Origin: Planctomycetota bacterium
Lineage (GTDB): Bacteria > Planctomycetota > Planctomycetia > Pirellulales > UBA1268
Assembly (NCBI GenBank): GCA_003670825.1
Contig: QWQL01000151.1
Span: 1-11,055 of the forward strand
DNA length: 11,055 bases
Direction of reading: 5' to 3'
Position 1 is the stretch's first letter. Each line of letters begins with the position of its first letter. This document shows positions 7,659-11,055 of this stretch, one piece after another. The position numbers and the translations under genes are program-made. The notes beneath the pieces are model-generated. The model searched no databases. It was not told the DNA's origin and worked only from the letters and a program-made list of their open reading frames with translations.

Positions 7659-9059
7659 TCAGGCCCGCACGGCAATGGTCTCGCGGGCGGCCAGTCGGGA
7701 AAAGACGATGTACAGCAGGCCGCAGGCCACCGAGCAGGGCAGCGGTAGGTAGGAGGCGAACACCCCCTGCGTCTTGTAGAGCCACATGGCCACGGCCACC
7801 GGCAGGAGCCACGCGATCAGCACCGCCATGTTGAACGAGCTACCGCTCCTCTCGGCGGGATCCCTGGGGATCCCCACTTTCTCGGCCAGGAAGTGGTCTA
7901 CCACGATGATCGCTCCCACGGGCGCGAGGATCGTGCCGTAGATGCCCACGAAGTCGAGGAGGTTCATCGCGAATGCGGGAAAGATGCCCGCCGCGATGCA
8001 CAGGCCGCCGGCGAGCATCGTGGCCGCCACGCGGCTCATGCCCGGGATCATCGCCTGGAAGGCGAGGCCCGCCCGGTAGATCGTGGGGTTGGCCGTGGTC
8101 CAGCCGGCGATGATCACGCAGATCAACCCAGCCCAGCCCACGGCGTCGTTGACCATCGTGCCGGGGTCCTTGCCCACCTGCGGATCAACGCCGTGCTGTC
8201 GCACCCAGTAGATGAGCAAGAGCGCCGCGCAGATCCAGGCCACGTAGTGCCCAAGAAACATCCCCGACGCGCTCGCCCAGCCAGCGCTCGGTTTCTTCGC
8301 AAACCTCAGCACCGAGAGGTCGGCCATCCCGATGTGCATGGCGGCGTTGCAAAACCAGGCGAAGCACACGATCCCCAGAAACGAGATCTCCTGCGGCGTG
8401 CCCTCGGGGGGCGTCAGCAGCGCCCACAGGTCGGTGGTGCCCAGCCGCCCCAGCGTGACCAGCGCGCACGACACGAAGATCAAAAACATCCAGGGCGCGG
8501 CATAGTGCCCCACCTGTGCCACCACGCCGTAGCCCTTGAGGGCCACGAGCGTCATCGCCACGCCGATCACGATGCAGGAGACGATCCAGGCCGGCCCCGT
8601 GGGCATCGTCGACTGGAAGGTCGGCATCTCGATCGTGCCCGGCGGAAAGAACGGGCCCACCGCCGTGGCCGACACCGTGATCATCGAGCCGGCGAGGAAG
8701 CAAAAGAGCAGGCCGTTGGCGAGGTTGTAGAACTTCACGAGCAGCCCACCGGCGATCTTTTCGAGCTTGTAGTAGAGCGTCAACCGCTGCTCGCAGGCGA
8801 TCGTGGCCGTGAGATACCGCCACGTGAGCACCGCGAGCAGGTTGCCGAGAAACAGGCCCACCAGCAGGCTGAAGGCGTCGGCGCCCCACTTGACGAACAG
8901 CGGGCCGATCATGAACTCGGTGCCGGCCGTGTGCTCACCGGCATACATGCCCCAGAAGGCACTCGGCCCCTTGAGGGCTTTGGGCGGCACCCGCTGCCGC
9001 TCATATTCGGAGCTTGCGTCATGCTCCAGTTCCCCGACGTCGTGCAGCACGTCGCTCAT
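7659..9059 (-). CDS. NCS1-family (cytosine/purine permease-like) transporter, putative rhamnose-pathway uptake
   Basis: This 466-residue polytopic inner-membrane protein has about 12 hydrophobic segments (roughly 33-57, 61-81, 107-134, 155-175, 186-206, 226-246, 262-286, 305-325, 343-363, 368-388, 409-427, 435-455). The pattern fits the NCS1 nucleobase-cation symporter-1 fold. Features include the TTANPTIYRAGLAFQ region (321-335), which resembles the NIYSAGL element of NCS1 permeases, and APVGAIIVVDHFL (379-391), which resembles the conserved P-x-x-G-x-x-x-x-D-x-F/W segment of late helices. Known NCS1 members carry cytosine, purines, allantoin or hydantoins. Here the ATG overlaps the rhaA stop codon (ATGA), implying translational coupling, so the likely cargo is L-rhamnose, a rhamnoside or a related molecule. 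That is inference from position. The N-terminal 30 residues are hydrophilic and cytoplasmic. The family call is fairly sure; the substrate is not. Confidence 0.85.
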   Translation of the reverse strand: MSDVLHDVGELEHDASSEYERQRVPPKALKGPSAFWGMYAGEHTAGTEFMIGPLFVKWGADAFSLLVGLFLGNLLAVLTWRYLTATIACEQRLTLYYKLEKIAGGLLVKFYNLANGLLFCFLAGSMITVSATAVGPFFPPGTIEMPTFQSTMPTGPAWIVSCIVIGVAMTLVALKGYGVVAQVGHYAAPWMFLIFVSCALVTLGRLGTTDLWALLTPPEGTPQEISFLGIVCFAWFCNAAMHIGMADLSVLRFAKKPSAGWASASGMFLGHYVAWICAALLLIYWVRQHGVDPQVGKDPGTMVNDAVGWAGLICVIIAGWTTANPTIYRAGLAFQAMIPGMSRVAATMLAGGLCIAAGIFPAFAMNLLDFVGIYGTILAPVGAIIVVDHFLAEKVGIPRDPAERSGSSFNMAVLIAWLLPVAVAMWLYKTQGVFASYLPLPCSVACGLLYIVFSRLAARETIAVRA

Positions 9060-10321
9060 GCCCGCCTCCCCGTGACGAGTCTCTCGTACGTCCGCACGTC
9101 GTCGAGCCAGGCCTCGCCGACAGGCACGCCCTTGGCGCGGCAGTAGTGATCCCAGATGGCGCCGAACGGCAGCCCCTTGGCCTCCTCCTGCAGCGCGAGG
9201 CGGGCGGTGAGGTCGCCCTCCTTCTCGGCCCTGCGGATCGCCGGCGGCTCCAAGAGCGCGATCAAGAGCGCCCGCAGCATGTTTCGCGTGCCGATCGCCC
9301 AGGCAGCGACCCGGTTGATGCTGGCGTCGAAGTAATCGAGGCCCACGTGCACCCGCGACGGGTCGCCGCAGGCCACGATCTCCCGGGCGATCGCCAGCAG
9401 GTCGTCGGTGAGGGTGACGACGTGGTCGGAATCCCAGCGCACCCCGCGACTGACGTGCAGGAGGATCTCGGGCAGGTAGACGAGCACGCTTGAGATCTTG
9501 TCGGAGATCGTCTCGGTGGGGTGGTAGTGGCCGGCATCGAGGCAGAGCAGTTTCTTCCGCGTGATGCAGTAGCCGAGGTAGAACTCACTCGACCCCACCG
9601 TGCAGCTCTCGCTACCGATCCCGAAGAGCTTCGGCTCCACGGCGTCGAGGTTGTGCTTCGGCGAGAGCGGCTTCTCAAAGACCGCATCGAGCGACTCGGC
9701 GAGCCGCTCCCGCGGCGCCAGCCGGTCGGCGGGGGTGTCCTTGAAGCCATCCGGCACCCAGACGTTCGTCACGCAGGGCGTGCCGAGCGCCCTGCCCATC
9801 GCGGCCCCGATCTCCCGCGACCGCCGGCAGTGCTCGATCCAGAACTTCCGGATGCCCTTGTCGGCATGCGAGAGCGTGAAACCGTCGGCAGCCTTGGGAT
9901 GGGAGAAGCAGGTCGGGTTGAAGTCGAGCCCCACGCCGCGGCTCTTGGCCCAGGCGATCCAGTTTGCAAAGTGACCCGGCTCGATCTGGTCGCGATCCAC
10001 CTTCTTTCCGGAAAACTCGCCGTAGAAGGCGTGCAGGTTGAGCCGGTGCTTTCCCGGGATGACCGCCAGGGCCGCGTCGAGGTCGGCGCGGAGTTCGTCG
10101 GCGGTGCGGGCCCGGCCGGGATAGTTGCCGGTGACGGCCAGGCCGCCGCCGACCACGCCCCCCTGGTTCTCGAAGCCACCGACGTCGTCCCCCTGCCAGC
10201 AGTGGAGCGACACGGGAATCTTCGCGAGGGCCGCGCAGGCCTTCTCGGCATTCACCCCGAGCGATTCATACCGGTCGCGGGCGAGTTTGTAGGCGGCGTC
10301 GATCTGCTTGGCAGTGGGCAT
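9056..10321 (-). CDS. rhaA: L-rhamnose isomerase
   Basis: RhaA (EC 5.3.1.14) is a cytoplasmic, Mn-dependent aldose-ketose isomerase that converts L-rhamnose to L-rhamnulose in the first intracellular step of the pathway. The 421 residues match E. coli RhaA (419) in length and along the chain: PVSLHCWQGDDVGGFEN (36-52), ATGNYPG-type GNYPGRAR (65-72), GLDFNPTCFSHPKAADGFTLSHAD (131-154), AVEPKLFGIGSESCTVGSSEFY (227-248) and RVHVGLDYFDASINR (323-337). Metal ligands equivalent to E. coli His262, Asp294 and Asp296 are present as His265 (CLDAGHYHPTE), Asp297 and Asp299 (RWDSDH). The open frame extends upstream to 10546, but homology begins exactly at MPTAKQIDAAYKLARDRY, so the ATG at 10321 is taken. 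It is the first gene of the leftward cluster and shares its TGA with the permease ATG. No rhaB or rhaD is in the window. Confidence 0.97.
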   Translation of the reverse strand: MPTAKQIDAAYKLARDRYESLGVNAEKACAALAKIPVSLHCWQGDDVGGFENQGGVVGGGLAVTGNYPGRARTADELRADLDAALAVIPGKHRLNLHAFYGEFSGKKVDRDQIEPGHFANWIAWAKSRGVGLDFNPTCFSHPKAADGFTLSHADKGIRKFWIEHCRRSREIGAAMGRALGTPCVTNVWVPDGFKDTPADRLAPRERLAESLDAVFEKPLSPKHNLDAVEPKLFGIGSESCTVGSSEFYLGYCITRKKLLCLDAGHYHPTETISDKISSVLVYLPEILLHVSRGVRWDSDHVVTLTDDLLAIAREIVACGDPSRVHVGLDYFDASINRVAAWAIGTRNMLRALLIALLEPPAIRRAEKEGDLTARLALQEEAKGLPFGAIWDHYCRAKGVPVGEAWLDDVRTYERLVTGRRA

Positions 10322-10337
10322 ACGGATGCTCTCGATG

Positions 10338-10356
10338 GCGTGGCGGGACGCCACGC
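10338..10356 (-). promoter_or_regulatory. Perfect 8-bp dyad in the rhaA leader
   Basis: GCGTGGCG (10338-10345) and CGCCACGC (10349-10356) are exact inverted repeats around a 3-base centre. The dyad ends 16 bases before the rhaA ATG. As DNA it could be an operator for a sugar-responsive regulator. As RNA it would form a tight hairpin next to the weak ribosome-binding region (GAGAG) and could limit translation or protect the 5' end. The sequence does not say which. Confidence 0.4.
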
Positions 10357-10410
10357 GGCGACCAACGGCCCCGGTGCACACGATTCGTCCCACCGGCCCA
10401 TTGGAGGGCG

Positions 10411-10439
10411 ATTGTGACTGAAACGAGCGGAAAGTCCAA
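10411..10439 (-). promoter_or_regulatory. Candidate promoter for the rhaA operon
   Basis: On the minus strand, TTGGAC (10434-10439) and CACAAT (10411-10416) are 17 bases apart, in the spacer between the two divergent genes. This would give a leader of about 80 bases containing the 10338-10356 dyad. Both boxes match the consensus only in part, so it is a weak prediction. The rest of the roughly 300-base spacer shows only short dyads such as CCACA/TGTGG (10567-10581), and nothing I can assign. Confidence 0.25.
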
Positions 10440-10605
10440 CCACAACGTGCCGACAGAACCGCGGACATCAGCCACCTCACCTGACGGATTTGCGTCACCG
10501 CACTCCACCGCAGCCAACTGCCTAGGGCACCATGTGATAGGCTCACGTCCTGCTATTCGGGGGATCCCACACCCCATGTGGCTGCCCACTCGTGCCCATT
10601 TTCTC

Positions 10606-10611
10606 GAGGAG
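10606..10611 (+). promoter_or_regulatory. Ribosome-binding site that fixes the GTG start at 10620
   Basis: GAGGAG lies 8 bases before the GTG at 10620-10622. The in-frame ATG at 10578 has no such site and would place 14 extra residues ahead of the signal peptide. Confidence 0.65.
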
Positions 10612-10619
10612 TCTCAACC

Positions 10620-10832
10620 GTGAGCCAGCGTCGTCATGCCGTGCGCAGCCTTCTGATCGCCACCGTGGCCCTGGCCGGAGTGGCCATGTTCGCGGGGGTC
10701 GTGTTCGCCGCCCCGAGCCTGTGGGAATGCAACCACTGCCACCAGCAGTACCAAGGCGACCAGCCGCCGCGGTCCGCCAAGTGCCCCGCCAAAGAGATGA
10801 AGCAGACTCACTGGTGGATCAAGAAGAGTTGA
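10620..10832 (+). CDS. Tiny exported Cys/His protein with a CxxCH motif
   Basis: This is a 70-residue protein transcribed divergently from rhaA. Residues 1-9 are basic (MSQRRHAVR), about 10-30 are hydrophobic (LLIATVALAGVAMFAGVVFA), and a signal peptidase site after VFA (30/31) would leave a mature peptide of only about 40 residues. The mature part has ECNHCHQQYQGD (36-47), KCPAKEMKQTHWW (54-66) and a basic tail. Cys37, Cys40, Cys55 and one of the His residues could bind a metal, as in a short zinc-ribbon-like fold. CNHCH also fits the CxxCH pattern for covalent heme attachment, though the peptide is very short for a cytochrome. I do not recognise the family. The GTG start is supported by GAGGAG upstream. 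No functional link to rhamnose use is evident beyond the shared upstream spacer. Confidence 0.7.
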   Translation: MSQRRHAVRSLLIATVALAGVAMFAGVVFAAPSLWECNHCHQQYQGDQPPRSAKCPAKEMKQTHWWIKKS

Positions 10833-10880
10833 CCGGTGTTGCCAGGTGGTAACGGCGGCGACATCCAGCTGAGAGGAGAC

Positions 10881-10970
10881 GGCCGGCAGGAGCCGGCTCG
10901 CTTCGAAGTGAGAGGTTCGTAGCGTCGAAGGCCAGGATGGCTTCGCCCGCGTGAAGTCAGCCCCTCACGC
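10881..10970. other. Run of four adjacent hairpins, possible structured RNA or palindromic repeat element
   Basis: Downstream of the small exported-protein gene are four back-to-back inverted repeats. They are GCCGGC-AGGA-GCCGGC (10882-10897); CGCTTCGAA and TTCGTAGCG with one mismatch and an 8-base loop (10899-10924); CGAAGGCCA and TGGCTTCG with a one-base bulge and a 3-base loop (10926-10945); and GCGTGA and TCACGC with a 10-base loop (10949-10970). CTTCG and CGAAG words recur here and again at 11007-11011 and 11030-11034. No T-run follows, so it is not a standard terminator. It could be a small RNA, a 3'-end processing structure or a dispersed palindromic repeat. The remaining sequence from 10833 to 11055 shows no convincing gene. 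Confidence 0.4.
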
Positions 10971-11055
10971 ACTGCTAGGGCGCATTCAGTTTATGTGTAG
11001 CGTCGTCTTCGTAAGCGAGGGCGGGTAGGCGAAGGGGGTCGGCGACCGCTCGAGG

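Noticed and set aside
7893..9146. Plus-strand open frame of 417 codons opposite the permease gene
   Set aside because: Its His/Arg/Asp-rich composition is typical of an antisense shadow; the opposite strand gives a well-formed 12-helix transporter.
10322..10546. N-terminal extension of 75 residues on rhaA from the upstream ATG at 10546
   Set aside because: RhaA homology begins exactly at the ATG at 10321, giving 421 residues against 419 in E. coli. The extension is Arg/Ser-rich without similarity and would cover the promoter-like region and the dyad.
10882..10897. GCCGGC-AGGA-GCCGGC as an intrinsic terminator of the small exported-protein gene
   Set aside because: No T-run follows, and it is part of a longer series of hairpins, so a simple terminator call is not supported.

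Overview
The window looks like a piece of a planctomycete chromosome, probably close to the Pirellulales. The evidence is the high GC content, the N-terminal LEPRALLAAD signature on a secreted subtilase (typical of large exported planctomycete proteins), and a polysaccharide-type sugar locus. The lineage is inferred from these traits, with no marker gene to confirm it. No tRNA, rRNA, CRISPR array, insertion sequence or phage gene was seen.

Layout. Positions 1-1179 (minus) hold the N-terminal 393 residues of a secreted S8 peptidase whose C-terminus lies outside the window. A 135-base gap follows, with a possible promoter and hairpins. From 1315 to 10321, all on the minus strand and so transcribed right to left, lies an L-rhamnose utilisation cluster. 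In transcription order it contains rhaA (L-rhamnose isomerase), an NCS1-type permease overlapping rhaA by 4 bases, a 65-residue two-helix membrane protein, a YidR/DUF3748 beta-propeller protein, and a very large exported double-module GH78 alpha-L-rhamnosidase. A roughly 300-base spacer with a strong dyad separates rhaA from a short rightward gene (10620-10832) for a tiny exported Cys-rich protein. The last 220 bases have no recognisable gene but hold a run of back-to-back hairpins.

How the genes fit together (inference from families and order). The exported GH78 protein would release L-rhamnose from plant or algal glycans outside the cytoplasm. The permease would bring in rhamnose or a related product, and RhaA would isomerise it to L-rhamnulose. 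The kinase (RhaB) and aldolase (RhaD) steps are absent from this window. YidR and the two-helix protein have no known reaction, but their position ties them to the same pathway.

The most notable observation is a single in-frame amber codon (2689-2691). It replaces the expected Gln just before the catalytic PTDCPQRDER motif and splits an otherwise intact 1552-codon GH78 gene into two open frames. Other points of interest are the fusion of two divergent GH78 modules in one chain, the use of an NCS1-family permease (a family known for nucleobases and hydantoins) in a rhamnose operon, and the hairpin cluster at the right edge.
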